A stretch of DNA of 64,000 nt from Pelomonas cellulosilytica (lineage in GTDB: Bacteria; Pseudomonadota; Gammaproteobacteria; Burkholderiales; Burkholderiaceae_C), in contig NZ_JAJTWU010000010.1 of assembly GCF_021353265.1 (NCBI RefSeq), forward strand, positions 124,001 through 188,000. Reading direction: 5' to 3'. A program made the position numbers and the translations under genes. This document shows, piece after piece, positions 27,155-36,549 of this stretch. A model generated the notes under the pieces. It worked only from the letters and a program-made list of their open reading frames with translations. It was not told where the DNA came from and made no database searches. Position 1 is the stretch's first letter, and each line of letters opens with the position of its first letter.

Positions 27155-28249
27155 TCAAAGCCAGTGCACCCAGCGGCCGTGCGGGTGGCTCCAGGCCAAT
27201 GCCCGCTCCTCGCCGCGCAGGCGCAACGTCCACAACGTCAGCGACGACGCCGCCTCGTCGGCCGGCAGCACCGGCTCGGGCGGCACTGCAGCCTGCCGCG
27301 CACTGAGCCGGGCCAGGTCGCCGCAGATCCAGGCCAGGCCGTGGCGCTGCGACAGCCGGTCCACCGTGGCGTGCAGCCGCGCGAGGTCGGCGTCGCCCAG
27401 GTAGTACAGCACCCAGCTCGTCACCAGCACCGGCTGCACACCGGCCGGCAGGCCCGACAGCCACGGTTCGATGGCGGCGATGCAGTCGTCCGACCGCTGC
27501 AGCCGGTGCGGTAGCGCCTGCAGCCGACGCGCCGCACGGGCCAGGCGCTCGCGTCGGGCCGCGTCGTGCGGCCACAGGCAGGCCTGCAGCCAGCGCAGGC
27601 CGGCCCGGTCGTTCACGTCAATGGGCGCGGGGTCGATACCGTCGCGCACGGTCAGCCGCCAGACGGCAGGCCCGGGCAGCGGCGCCGGGCCCAGCCAGCG
27701 CGCATCGACCTCGGCGTGCTCACCATCGCGCGACACGCCGCGGTCATGGGCGGCGCCATCGGCCGTGCGGTAGCGCAGCGCCACCTGGTCCACGCCCAGG
27801 TTCAGCCCGGCGCTGCAGCCGAAGTCCAGCAACGCCAGCTCGCGCGCGCCCGTCGCCGCGGCCACGGAGCCAAGCGCCGGCCACAGCACGGCGGCGCGGC
27901 CGACCTCGTTGGTCTGCGTCGCACCGTGGCGCAGATGCTGCACGAGGGCAGGCCACTGCTGCCGCAGGCAGGCCGTCAGCGCGGCCGGGAGATCGGCATC
28001 CGGCGCCCGCCGCCCACCGACGCTCGGGTAGTAGGCCGCCAGCGCGGGTGCCACACCGGCCAGCACGCGCTCGTGCAGCGCGGCCAGCAGCAGGTTGGCC
28101 TTGCGCTGCTCGGGCGGCGCCTCGGCCAGCAGCGCCAGCGCGCGGGCGTCGTCGGCGGCCACGTCGCACAACGCGGCGTACAGCGGTTCCAGCGCGCAAT
28201 CCTCGCGACCGAAGCGGCGCAGCAGGTGGGGCAAGTCGTCGAGATACAT
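27155..28249 (-). CDS. DUF2332 family protein
   Basis: 364-residue protein of the DUF2332 type. It has an N-terminal helical part, then LALLDFGCSAGLNLGVDQVALRY, a Rossmann-like glycine-rich motif reminiscent of SAM-dependent methyltransferases, then LVTSWVLYYL and a C-terminal LRGEERALAWSHPHGRWVHWL. Function is not known. The ATG at 28249 was chosen because it opens MYLDDLPHLLRRF; a far longer reading through the upstream gene on the other strand is an artefact. It is divergent from the Crp/Fnr regulator, with starts 58 bp apart, so the two may share a control region. Confidence 0.8.
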   Translation of the reverse strand: MYLDDLPHLLRRFGREDCALEPLYAALCDVAADDARALALLAEAPPEQRKANLLLAALHERVLAGVAPALAAYYPSVGGRRAPDADLPAALTACLRQQWPALVQHLRHGATQTNEVGRAAVLWPALGSVAAATGARELALLDFGCSAGLNLGVDQVALRYRTADGAAHDRGVSRDGEHAEVDARWLGPAPLPGPAVWRLTVRDGIDPAPIDVNDRAGLRWLQACLWPHDAARRERLARAARRLQALPHRLQRSDDCIAAIEPWLSGLPAGVQPVLVTSWVLYYLGDADLARLHATVDRLSQRHGLAWICGDLARLSARQAAVPPEPVLPADEAASSLTLWTLRLRGEERALAWSHPHGRWVHWL

Positions 28250-28306
28250 GCGGCCAGCATAGGGACGCGGCGACAGCCCTTGTGTCGGCCAGCCGACAAT
28301 GCGGCG

Positions 28307-28984
28307 ATGCACGATGACGTGGTGCGGCAACTGATCACCGCGAACTTCCCGGGCCTGGCGGTGCCGGCCAGCGTGGCGGCGCGCCTGCCGGCGCTGCTGC
28401 CGCGCCGGCGGCTGGCGGACGGCCGCAGCCTGTTCGTCCAGGGCCAGCGGCCGTCGGCTTTCTACGCGGTGGCGGCTGGCGCGATCGAATCGCGCTTCAC
28501 GGGCGCGGACGGCCGGGTGTCGGTGATCGGCCAGGTGTCGCCGCCGCAGTTCTTTGGCCTCGCCGCCTTCGCCGCGCGCCAGCCGGCGGAGTACGAATCC
28601 GTGGCCCGCGGGGCGACCGAGGTGTGGGTCGTCGGCCGCGAGGCCTATGCACTGCTGATGGACGAGGTACCCGGCTTCGCCCGAGAGCTGCTGGCGGAGT
28701 TCGCGCGCCGTTTCGACGGCACGCTGCGCCAGTTGCAGGCCGCCCGCCACCACGATGCCGCCGAGCGCTTCAACTTGGCGCTCGCGCAGCTGGGCCAGGA
28801 GCGCGGCCGACCCGCCGCCGGCGGCTGGATGGAGGTACGGGCCACACAGGCGGAACTGGGCCAGCTGGCCCATGTGTCGCGCCAGACGGCCAACGAATTG
28901 CTTGCCGCCGCCGAGCGCGCCGGGCAGGTACGGCGTGGCCGGTCGCACTGGCTGTGGCGGCCGGCGCCTCCGCCGCGGCGGTGA
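28307..28984 (+). CDS. Crp/Fnr-family transcriptional regulator
   Basis: 225-residue regulator with an N-terminal cyclic-nucleotide-binding-like beta roll (about 20-130, LADGRSLFVQGQRPSAFYAVAAGAIES) and a C-terminal winged helix (about 150-215, TQAELGQLAHVSRQTANELLAAAERAG). No Fnr-type cysteine cluster is present, and the canonical cAMP-contact arginine/serine pair of Crp is not obvious, so the ligand is unknown. It is divergent from the DUF2332 gene and followed by a PEP-CTERM gene 94 bp downstream. Confidence 0.88.
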   Translation: MHDDVVRQLITANFPGLAVPASVAARLPALLPRRRLADGRSLFVQGQRPSAFYAVAAGAIESRFTGADGRVSVIGQVSPPQFFGLAAFAARQPAEYESVARGATEVWVVGREAYALLMDEVPGFARELLAEFARRFDGTLRQLQAARHHDAAERFNLALAQLGQERGRPAAGGWMEVRATQAELGQLAHVSRQTANELLAAAERAGQVRRGRSHWLWRPAPPPRR

Positions 28985-29078
28985 CAGCCATCCGCGCTCG
29001 GGGAGGCATGCCTTAGGGGTGCCGATCCGGCGTTCGACCGCCCAGAATGCTTGCGCCGCCACCTTGAGCACCGCCACC

Positions 29079-29699
29079 ATGAATACGTTGCGCCTCCTCG
29101 CCCTGGCTCTGCCGCTGGCGGCAGCCATCACGCCGGCCCACGCCGTCAAGTTCACGTTCGACAGTGACGACGAGGGCTGGCGGGCGACTCACGGCGGCAC
29201 GCAGGTCTGGCACAGCACCGGCGGCAACTCCGGCGGCTGGATCGAGACCGCCGACACGGACGACGGGGACGACTACGTCGTCGGTGCGCCGGCATCCGCG
29301 CTTGGCAACTGGTCGCACCTCATGGGCGGCACGCTGTCGTTCGACGTGCGCAACGTCAACGGTGCCGCGCCGAACTGGGCGCCGTTCGGCACGGTCTCGA
29401 TCAGCGGCGCGGGAAGGACTCTTTCGGCCGACATCGTCGCACCGGACAACCCGCCGGCCGACGGGCTGTGGCACACCTACACCGCCACCTTCAACACGGC
29501 CACCTGGGGGGCCGACCTGCCAACGGTGCTGGGCCAGGTGACGAGCTTCCAGCTGAAGCTGGAATCGCACGCGGGCGCCAGCGAAATCAACGGGCTCGAC
29601 AACGTGACGTTCAGCGCCGCCGTGCCTGAGCCCACATCGGCCGTGCTTCTTGGCCTGGGGCTGGCCGCGCTCGCCTGGCGCCGTCGCCGGGCGGCCTGA
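29079..29699 (+). CDS. PEP-CTERM protein with laminin-B-like domain
   Basis: 206-residue exported protein. A signal peptide (LRLLALALPLAAAITPAHA) is followed by a beta-rich domain resembling laminin B (domain IV): FTFDSDDEGW..., GWIETADTDDGDDYVV, LSFDVRNVN, FQLKLESHAGASEINGLDNV. It ends in a sorting tail with PEP motif, hydrophobic helix and arginine cluster (VPEPTSAVLLGLGLAALAWRRRRAA). PEP-CTERM tails are processed by an EpsH/XrtA-type exosortase, which is not in the window; the exosortase at 49 kb is of another type. Likely a surface or matrix protein. Confidence 0.9.
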   Translation: MNTLRLLALALPLAAAITPAHAVKFTFDSDDEGWRATHGGTQVWHSTGGNSGGWIETADTDDGDDYVVGAPASALGNWSHLMGGTLSFDVRNVNGAAPNWAPFGTVSISGAGRTLSADIVAPDNPPADGLWHTYTATFNTATWGADLPTVLGQVTSFQLKLESHAGASEINGLDNVTFSAAVPEPTSAVLLGLGLAALAWRRRRAA

Positions 29700-29715
29700 C
29701 CGGCGGGCCGTCCGT

Positions 29716-30207
29716 TCAGGCTGCGGCCAGCGCGGCCTCGATGTCGGCGCGAAGCTTTTCCGGTGGGTCGTTCGGCGCGAAGCGCTTGACGACCTGGCCA
29801 TCGCGCCCGACAAGGAACTTCGTGAAGTTCCACTTGATCGCCTCGGTGCCCAGGAAGCCGGGCTTCTCGCTCTTCAAGAACTTCCACAGCGGGTCGGCAT
29901 CGCCACCGTTGACCTTGATCTTGCCCATCATCGGGAAGCTGACACCGTAGTTCAGCTCGCAGAAGCTCGCGATCTGGTCGTTGCTGCCGGGGTCCTGGCC
30001 GCCGAATTCGTTACTCGGGAAGCCGATGACGACAAGGCCGCGCGGACCGTAGTCCTGCCACAGCTGCTCCAGGCCCTTGAACTGCGGCGTGAAACCGCAT
30101 TCGCTCGCCGTGTTGACAATGAGCAGCACCTTGCCGCGCTGGGCGGCGAGGTCCGCGGGCTCGCCGCGGATGGAGGTGGCCTGGAAGTCGAAGACGCTCT
30201 GGCTCAT
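29716..30207 (-). CDS. Glutathione peroxidase family protein (thiol peroxidase)
   Basis: 163-residue thioredoxin-fold peroxidase. The peroxidatic residue is a cysteine (C37 in NTASECGFTPQFKGLE), not selenocysteine. The companion residues are in FPSNEFGGQDPG (Gln) and KWNFTKFLVGRDG (Trp/Asn), completing the catalytic tetrad. Bacterial Cys-type members usually use thioredoxin as reductant. The ATG at 30207 has GGAGGA 7 bp upstream and gives the normal length. It is convergent with the PEP-CTERM gene. Confidence 0.93.
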   Translation of the reverse strand: MSQSVFDFQATSIRGEPADLAAQRGKVLLIVNTASECGFTPQFKGLEQLWQDYGPRGLVVIGFPSNEFGGQDPGSNDQIASFCELNYGVSFPMMGKIKVNGGDADPLWKFLKSEKPGFLGTEAIKWNFTKFLVGRDGQVVKRFAPNDPPEKLRADIEAALAAA

Positions 30208-30358
30208 GGGCAAGTCCTCCCTAGAAGAGACGATCATGCTACCGCTGGGGACTCTCGAGGGTTTGTAGCATGGCGGCCGTCGCGCGGCTGGCCTTCCAAT
30301 CGCGCGAACTTCGCGGCTCCCGCCCCGGGGAGCGCCGGCCCCCAAAACACCATCCCCC

Positions 30359-31327
30359 ATGTCCATGGACCACCTGGCTTGCTACACCCCGGCTGACCTG
30401 GCCGGCCGCACCCCGCCCGACCTGGGGCAGTTCCGCTGGAAGCTGCTGGCCCAAGGCGACTCCTGGTTCTCGAACGCCCGAGACAAGCTCAACGCCCATG
30501 CGAACCTGCTGCAGGAGCTGGTGTTCAAGGAAAAGGCGGCCGCGGTGAACTGCGCCGGCACCGGCAATGCGCTCTCGCACATGGTGGACCTGGAGTCCGC
30601 CGCCGACTTCGTACGGTTGCTGGTGGGCGCCGACGCGCCAGCCTGGGACGGCGTGCTTCTGTCCGTCGGCGGGAACGACCTCATCGCCGCAGCCCGCACA
30701 CCGGCGCAGGACGGCCATGGCCAACCCGTGCCACTGGAACTGCGTCTGCTGCGCCGCCAGACCGAATGGGGACCGCCCTCGGCCGGCGTCGCGCGCTACT
30801 TCTCCGAGCCCGGCTGGGCGACGTATGCGGACTACCTGCGGGCCAACGTGAAGCACCTGCTGTCGCTGCGCGACCAGGGCGCGTCGGCCGGCAAACCGGT
30901 CTTCATGCATTGCTACGCTGTGCCTATGCCGCGACCGGCCGGCGCGGAGCATGGCGACGAACTGGGCACCAGCGGCCCCTGGCTCTACCCGGCGCTGAAG
31001 GCCTACGGCGTGCCGGCAGCGGACTGGGCGGCGGTCAGCCGGCTGATGGTGTTCCACCTGGCGCAGCTGCTCAAGGGCATGGCGGCCGACAAGGACGGCT
31101 TCCCAGGCCTGTTCGTGTTCGACTCGACCGCCGTGCCGCTGGCGCTGGCCGCCCCCGGCTCCACCGGCATCAGCGGCGACTGGCACAACGAGATCCACCT
31201 GAACCACAGCGGCTGCTTCAAGATCGCCCGCGCCTGGAGCGAGGCGATCGAGTTGGTGCTGGAGGGCAAGCACCTGATTCCGGCCCCCACCGGCCGCAAG
31301 GGCCGGGGCTCCAGCAGCAACAGCTGA
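30359..31327 (+). CDS. SGNH/GDSL-type hydrolase
   Basis: 322-residue protein with the SGNH blocks: nucleophile Ser in LAQGDSWFS (block I), GGND (block III, SVGGNDLIAA) and Asp/His in GDWHNEIHLN (block V, D-x-x-H). There is no signal peptide, so it is probably cytoplasmic, though the family acts on many esters including lipids and acylated sugars. Two near ATG codons (30359, 30365) are possible starts. Its stop abuts the stop of lplT (convergent, no gap). Confidence 0.8.
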   Translation: MSMDHLACYTPADLAGRTPPDLGQFRWKLLAQGDSWFSNARDKLNAHANLLQELVFKEKAAAVNCAGTGNALSHMVDLESAADFVRLLVGADAPAWDGVLLSVGGNDLIAAARTPAQDGHGQPVPLELRLLRRQTEWGPPSAGVARYFSEPGWATYADYLRANVKHLLSLRDQGASAGKPVFMHCYAVPMPRPAGAEHGDELGTSGPWLYPALKAYGVPAADWAAVSRLMVFHLAQLLKGMAADKDGFPGLFVFDSTAVPLALAAPGSTGISGDWHNEIHLNHSGCFKIARAWSEAIELVLEGKHLIPAPTGRKGRGSSSNS

Positions 31328-32620
31328 TCAGCGGTCGACGGGCTTCAGGTCGTCGGAGCGCGCCAGGTCGAGCAGATGCTCGACCTCTTCCTTGTGCTCA
31401 ATGAGGTTGCGCTGGTGCCAGCGGCGGATCCACCACATCGTGGCTGCCACGGCGACGCCGAAGATGGTGATCGCGCCAAAGGCAGACAGGCCGAAGCGCG
31501 TCATCGCCGTGTAGAAGGCGCCCAGCCCGAGGATGCAGGCCTGCTCGTTGAAGTTCTGTACTGCGATGCTGCGGCCCGCCCCCATCAGGTTGTGGCCGCG
31601 GTGCTGCAGCAGCGCGTTCATCGGCACGACGAGGTAGCCACCGATGGCGCCCAGGAAGATCAGGAATGGCGCCGCCACCCAGACGTTGTGGATACCGTTC
31701 ATCAGGATGACGGTCACGCCCATGATGACACCCAGCGGGATGACCGAGGTGGCCCGGTCCAGCCGGCAGTACATCGACGCAACGACCGCCCCCACCGCCG
31801 TGCCGATGGCGACGACGCCCACCAGCGACGACGCCTGCTGCGTGCCATAACCCAGCGCCGCGGCGGCCCAGGCCAGCACGATGTAGCGCAGGTTGCCGCT
31901 CACGCCCCAGAACAGTGTTGTCGTGGCCAGCGAGATCTGGCCCAGCTTGTCCTGCCAGAGGCGGCTGTTGCAGGCGGAGAAGTCGCGCACCAGGCCGGTC
32001 AGGCTGTGGGCGAAGGGCTGCAGCGGCGCCTCGGTGCGCGGGATGCGCAGGTTGAACAGCGCCGCCAGCACGTACAGGCCCACGAGGCTGGCGATCGCCG
32101 CCTCGGACGGCGTGTCGATGCCGGTGTCGATCAACGGCATGTCCACCATCAGCAGCATGTGAGAGATGCGGTCGCCGATGAGCTGGCCGCCCAGCAGCAC
32201 GCCCAGGATGATGGACGCGATGGTCAGCCCCTCGATCCAGCCGTTGGCCTTGACGAGCTGCGACGGCGGCAGCAGCTCGGTCAGGATGCCGTACTTGGCC
32301 GGCGAATAGGCCGCCGCCCCCAGCCCGACGATGGCATAGGCCGCCAGCGGGTGCGTGCCGAACAGCATCATCAGGCAGCCCACGACCTTGATGCTGTTCG
32401 AATAGAACATCACCTTGCCCTTGGGCACTGCGTCGGCAAAGGCGCCGACGAAGGGCGCCAGCACGACGTAGAAGAGGGCGAACATCGGCACGAGGGCCGC
32501 GCGCTGCCACTCGGCGGCGCCGGAGGCCCGCAGCAGCTCGACGGCAGCGACGAAGAGCGCGTTATCAGCCAGCGAGCTGAAGAACTGCGCCGACATGATG
32601 GTGTAGAAGCCGCGTTTCAT
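31328..32620 (-). CDS. lplT: Lysophospholipid transporter LplT (MFS)
   Basis: 430-residue inner-membrane transporter with about 12 hydrophobic segments. It opens MKRGFYTIMSAQFFSSLADNALFVAAVELL and contains YSPAKYGILTELLPPSQLVKANGWIEG, which are LplT signatures. In E. coli LplT flips lysophospholipids inward for re-acylation by Aas; no Aas domain is fused or adjacent here. The ATG at 32620 is preferred over a longer reading. It is divergent from alr, an arrangement common in Burkholderiales. Confidence 0.92.
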   Translation of the reverse strand: MKRGFYTIMSAQFFSSLADNALFVAAVELLRASGAAEWQRAALVPMFALFYVVLAPFVGAFADAVPKGKVMFYSNSIKVVGCLMMLFGTHPLAAYAIVGLGAAAYSPAKYGILTELLPPSQLVKANGWIEGLTIASIILGVLLGGQLIGDRISHMLLMVDMPLIDTGIDTPSEAAIASLVGLYVLAALFNLRIPRTEAPLQPFAHSLTGLVRDFSACNSRLWQDKLGQISLATTTLFWGVSGNLRYIVLAWAAAALGYGTQQASSLVGVVAIGTAVGAVVASMYCRLDRATSVIPLGVIMGVTVILMNGIHNVWVAAPFLIFLGAIGGYLVVPMNALLQHRGHNLMGAGRSIAVQNFNEQACILGLGAFYTAMTRFGLSAFGAITIFGVAVAATMWWIRRWHQRNLIEHKEEVEHLLDLARSDDLKPVDR

Positions 32621-32827
32621 CGACCGGAGTGCGATCCTGACAGGGAAGCCATGTGCAAAAGAGGCCGACAAAGGACGGGCGGCGCGGGTTTATAGCACGC
32701 ACCCCTTTTGCCGACGACTGGCCGACGGGCGCGCAGAATCGCGGGTTCATGACGCCCTCACGCTCCTGCCTGTCGCTGCGCCCCGCGGGGGCGCAAGCGC
32801 GTCCCGGGCGGTCGAGCCTTCCCTGAT

Positions 32828-33928
32828 ATGCCCCGTCCGATCGAAGCCCTCGTCCATACCGACGCCCTCGCCCACAACCTGGCCCGCGCCCGCGCGCAGG
32901 CCCCCAACGCCCGGGTCTGGGCGGTCGTCAAGGCCAATGCCTATGGCCATGGCATCGAGCGCGCCTTCGACGGCTTGCGCGCCGCCGACGGCTTCGCGCT
33001 GCTGGACCTGGCCGAGGCCGAGCGGCTGCGCGCGCTGGACTGGCGCGGCCCCATCCTGCTGCTTGAGGGGGTGTTCGAGCCACGCGACCTGGAGTTGTGC
33101 TCGCGGCTGAAGCTGTGGCATGCGGTGCACTGCGAGCAGCAGATCGACTGGTTGGCCATGCACAAGACGCATGAGCCGCACCGCGTCTTCCTGAAGCTGA
33201 ATTCGGGCATGAACCGCCTCGGCTTCACGCCGGCCGCCTTTCGCGCTGCCTATGCCCGGCTGGAGGCGCTGCCGCAGGTGGACGAGATCGGCCTGATGAC
33301 GCATTTCTCGGACGCCGACAGCCTGCGCCGCGGCGCCGACGGCATCGCCCACCAGCTCGCCGCCTTCCAAGCGGCGACCGAGGGCCTGGCCGGTGAGCGC
33401 ACCATCGCCAACAGCGCCGCGACGCTGCGCCACGCGCCGCGCACGACCGAGGACTGGGTGCGCGCCGGCATCATGGTCTACGGCGGCGTGCCGGACTTCC
33501 CCGAGCACGACGCCGCCCACTGGGACCTGCGGCCGGCGATGACGCTGCGCTCGCGCCTCATCGGCGTTCAGCAGCTGCAGCCGGGCGACACGGTGGGCTA
33601 CGGCAGCGCCTTCACGGCCGAGCAGCCGACGCGCATCGGCGTCGTCGCCTGCGGCTATGCGGATGGCTACCCGCGCCACGCCCCCACCGGCACGCCGGTG
33701 CTGGTGGACGGCCAGCGCACGCGCACGCTGGGCCGCGTGTCGATGGACATGCTGGCCGTGGACCTGACCGCCCTGCCCGCCAGCGGCTGGGGCAGCGAGG
33801 TGACGCTGTGGGGCGAGGGGCCGCGCGGATCGCGCCTGCCGATCGACGAAGTCGCCCAGGCCGCAGGGACGATCGGCTACGAGCTCATGTGCGCCGTCGC
33901 GCCCCGCGTTCCCGTCCGCTGTGCCTGA
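32828..33928 (+). CDS. alr: Alanine racemase
   Basis: 366-residue PLP enzyme interconverting L- and D-alanine for peptidoglycan. The Schiff-base lysine is K35 in [12 protein letters not shown]. The second active-site residue, a tyrosine, lies in the region DTVGYGSAF...[16 protein letters not shown], and substrate-binding [12 protein letters not shown] is present. Length and motif order are normal. Its 3' end overlaps the GTG start of arfB by 8 nt, so both are probably co-translated. Confidence 0.96.
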   Translation: MPRPIEALVHTDALAHNLARARAQAPNARVWAVVKANAYGHGIERAFDGLRAADGFALLDLAEAERLRALDWRGPILLLEGVFEPRDLELCSRLKLWHAVHCEQQIDWLAMHKTHEPHRVFLKLNSGMNRLGFTPAAFRAAYARLEALPQVDEIGLMTHFSDADSLRRGADGIAHQLAAFQAATEGLAGERTIANSAATLRHAPRTTEDWVRAGIMVYGGVPDFPEHDAAHWDLRPAMTLRSRLIGVQQLQPGDTVGYGSAFTAEQPTRIGVVACGYADGYPRHAPTGTPVLVDGQRTRTLGRVSMDMLAVDLTALPASGWGSEVTLWGEGPRGSRLPIDEVAQAAGTIGYELMCAVAPRVPVRCA

Positions 33929-34328
33929 CTTCCGCTGGACGCCCCGGCCCGGCGAGATTGCGTTCGACGCCATCCGCGCCAGCGGCCCGGGCGGCCAGAA
34001 CGTCAACAAGGTCAGCAACGCCGTCCACCTGCGCTTCGACATCCGCGCGTCCAGCCTGCCCGATAACGTGAAGGCCCGGCTGTTGGCCTGGCCCGACCAG
34101 CGCATCAGCGCCGACGGCATCGTCGTCATCAAGGCGCAGGACTCGCGCAGCCTGGAGCGCAACCGCGCCGACGCGCTGGCGCGCCTCGTCGAGCTGGTGC
34201 AGGCCGCCGCGCATGTGCCCAAGGCGCGGCGCGCGACGAAGCCGACCTACGGCTCGCAGCAGCGGCGGCTGGCCGGCAAGTCCCGCCGAAGCGAGGTCAA
34301 GGCCGGCCGCCGCAGCGGCGACTACTGA
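33921..34328 (+). CDS. arfB: Ribosome-rescue peptidyl-tRNA hydrolase ArfB
   Basis: 135-residue release-factor-like protein. It has the GGQ catalytic motif ([21 protein letters not shown]) and a basic, arginine/lysine-rich C-terminal tail ([21 protein letters not shown]) that in ArfB enters the empty mRNA channel of stalled ribosomes. It lacks codon-recognition domains, separating it from RF1/RF2. It starts with GTG at 33921, overlapping the alr stop. It is convergent with the prolyl oligopeptidase gene, overlapping 7 bp at the ends. Confidence 0.93.
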   Translation: MPDFRWTPRPGEIAFDAIRASGPGGQNVNKVSNAVHLRFDIRASSLPDNVKARLLAWPDQRISADGIVVIKAQDSRSLERNRADALARLVELVQAAAHVPKARRATKPTYGSQQRRLAGKSRRSEVKAGRRSGDY

Positions 34329-36496
34329 GCCGGCTTGTAGGCCATGCCCAGCTGGTCGAACAGGAAGGCGTAGATGTCGGCCTGTTGGTTCACGCGGATG
34401 GACAGCGAACTGCCCATGCCGTGGCCGGCGTGCGCGTTGATGCTCAGCAGCACCGGCCGGCCGGAGCCGGTGGCGGCCTGAAGCCGCGCGATCATCTTGC
34501 GTGAGTGCATCGGGTTCACACGGCCGTCCGTCTCGCCGGTGGCCATGAATATCGCCGGGTACTTGGCGCCGCTCTTGACGTGGTGGTAGGGCGAGTAGGC
34601 GTACAGGGCCTTCAACTGCGCGGGGTTCTTCACGCTGCCGAACTCGGTGACGTTGAAGGCGCCGTTCGGATCCAGCTCCACGCGCAGCATGTCGTAGATG
34701 CCCACCGTCGACACGACGGCGCGGAACAGATCCGGGTGCTGCGTGAACGTGGCGCCCATCAGCAGGCCGCCGTTGCTGCCACCGATGGCGGCCATGCGCG
34801 CCGGCGCCGTGTAGCCCTTGTCGACCAGGTAGCGGGCCGATGCAGCGAAGTCGTCGAAGACGTTCTGCTTGTTCGTCAGCGAGCCCTGGGTGTGCCAGGT
34901 CTCGCCGAACTCGCCGCCACCGCGGAGGTTGGCAACGACGAAGATGCCGCCGCCGTCCAGCCACAACCGCGTCGCCGCACCGAGGAAGCGCGGCACCATG
35001 CTGACGCCGTAGCCGCCATAGCCGTTCAGCAGCAGCGGGTGGCTGCCGTCGAGCTTCGTGCCCTTCTTGCGGACGATGTTCAGCGGCACGCGCGTGCCGT
35101 CCTTGCTCGTCGCGAACTCGCGCACGACCTCCACGTCGTCGAAGGCCAGCGGGCTGGTCTGGCGCAGCGCCGTCGGCGCGGCCTGGCCGCTGGCCTCGTC
35201 GAAGCGCACGAAACGCGCCGGCTCCAGATAAGTCTTCACGGCCACGAGCAGGCTGCCGTCGTCCAGCGCCTCAACCTCGTCGACCGTCGCCACGTCCGGC
35301 AGGGGCAACTGGCCGCGCTGCGTGCCGTCATGGCCGTAGATGGCCACACGTGACGGGCCGCCAATGATCTCGCGCAGGTAGATCGCCGTCTTCGTGACGG
35401 TGATGTTGGCCGCGCCGAACTCGCCGCCCGGCTCCAGCGCCGCCTCGGACTCCGGCACCAGCGTCTGCGCCTTGGCCAGCGTCAGGTCGCCCAGCGGCAG
35501 CTTCAGCAGCTTGCCGCGCGGCGCGCCCTGGCGGGAGATCAGGTAAAGCGCATCGGGCCCCAGCGCCGCGGCGACGACCTTGTCCTCGAAGCGGGTGATC
35601 TGCGTCGTGCGGCCGTCCTTGCCGATCAGGTAGTGCGCGAACTCGCCGCCATCGCCGTTGGCCACAGCGACGATGACGCCGGCCGTGCCCGGCCGCGCGT
35701 CCAGCGCGATCTCGGCCACGCGCGGGAAGTCCTGCCCCAGCACGTACGCGTCCTTGGCGGGGTCGTCGCCGATGCGGTGGTAGTAGACCTGCTCGTAGAA
35801 ATGCCGGCGCTCGGCCGGTGCATCGGCGCCGGGGTAGCGCGTGTACCAGAAGCCGCTGCCGTCCTCGCGCCAGGCGACGCTGCCGCCGCCGGTCGGGTAC
35901 TGCACGTTTGGAATGACGGCGTCGACTTCCCGGCCAGTAGTCACGTCGACGATGTGCAGCGAGCCGTCCTCGCTGCCGTTCTCGGACATCGAAACCGCCA
36001 CCAGCTTGCCCGTTGGCGACGGCACGTACCAGTCGATGGCCGTCGTGCCCTTGGCGTTCAGCGCGTTCGGGTCCAGCACGATGCGCGCCTTCGCCGGTTC
36101 GGCGTCCTGGCCCATCACGGCCAGCATGGGCTGTTGTTTGGGGGGCTGGTTGTAGAGCGCGAACAGCTGGCCGCCAGCCGCCTTCAGGTCGTAATAGGCG
36201 CTGGAGCTGGCCGCGGCCTGCTTCATCAGCCAGTCGGCCATGGGTTGGCGTGCCGGCAACTGGTCGAGATAGCCGCGGGTGCGCGCGTCCTGCGCGGCGC
36301 TCCAGCGCTGGACCTCCGGCGTGCCGGCCTTCTCCAGCCAGCGGTAGGGGTCGGTGACCGCGAGGGCGCCATAGCGGTCGGTGACGGGCTTGACCGCAGT
36401 CGGCGGCGCACCCTTGTCGGCAGCGTGAGCCAGCAGCGTGACGCTGGCGAGGAGGCAGGCGCCGGATAGGCGCTTCAGGGCGGAATGCCAGGGCAT
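34322..36496 (-). CDS. Prolyl oligopeptidase, family S9A, exported
   Basis: 724-residue serine peptidase with a signal peptide (LSGACLLASVTLLAHA) suggesting periplasmic location. After an N-terminal seven-bladed propeller region (about 40-420) comes the alpha/beta-hydrolase domain with nucleophile Ser in AIGGSNGGLLMGA, Asp in MATGETDGRVNPMHS and His in INAHAGHGMG. It cleaves after proline in short peptides. NGYGGYGVSMVP and NLRGGGEFGETWH are strongly conserved POP motifs. The ATG at 36496 is the only start giving a signal peptide. Confidence 0.95.
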   Translation of the reverse strand: MPWHSALKRLSGACLLASVTLLAHAADKGAPPTAVKPVTDRYGALAVTDPYRWLEKAGTPEVQRWSAAQDARTRGYLDQLPARQPMADWLMKQAAASSSAYYDLKAAGGQLFALYNQPPKQQPMLAVMGQDAEPAKARIVLDPNALNAKGTTAIDWYVPSPTGKLVAVSMSENGSEDGSLHIVDVTTGREVDAVIPNVQYPTGGGSVAWREDGSGFWYTRYPGADAPAERRHFYEQVYYHRIGDDPAKDAYVLGQDFPRVAEIALDARPGTAGVIVAVANGDGGEFAHYLIGKDGRTTQITRFEDKVVAAALGPDALYLISRQGAPRGKLLKLPLGDLTLAKAQTLVPESEAALEPGGEFGAANITVTKTAIYLREIIGGPSRVAIYGHDGTQRGQLPLPDVATVDEVEALDDGSLLVAVKTYLEPARFVRFDEASGQAAPTALRQTSPLAFDDVEVVREFATSKDGTRVPLNIVRKKGTKLDGSHPLLLNGYGGYGVSMVPRFLGAATRLWLDGGGIFVVANLRGGGEFGETWHTQGSLTNKQNVFDDFAASARYLVDKGYTAPARMAAIGGSNGGLLMGATFTQHPDLFRAVVSTVGIYDMLRVELDPNGAFNVTEFGSVKNPAQLKALYAYSPYHHVKSGAKYPAIFMATGETDGRVNPMHSRKMIARLQAATGSGRPVLLSINAHAGHGMGSSLSIRVNQQADIYAFLFDQLGMAYKPAQ

Positions 36497-36549
36497 GTGA
36501 ACTCCCAAAGAACGGAGCCGCAAGCGTACGCTCCGCCGCGCCAGCGCCC

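Noticed and set aside
28250-29155. N-terminal extension of the DUF2332 frame to 666 residues
   Set aside because: The extension is antisense to the Crp/Fnr gene, which has clear cNMP and HTH motifs; the protein starts naturally at 28249.
32771-32800. GC-rich hairpin between lplT and alr as a terminator or riboswitch
   Set aside because: Divergent genes flank it, so a terminator makes little sense, and it has no T tract; it is probably just GC-rich spacer.
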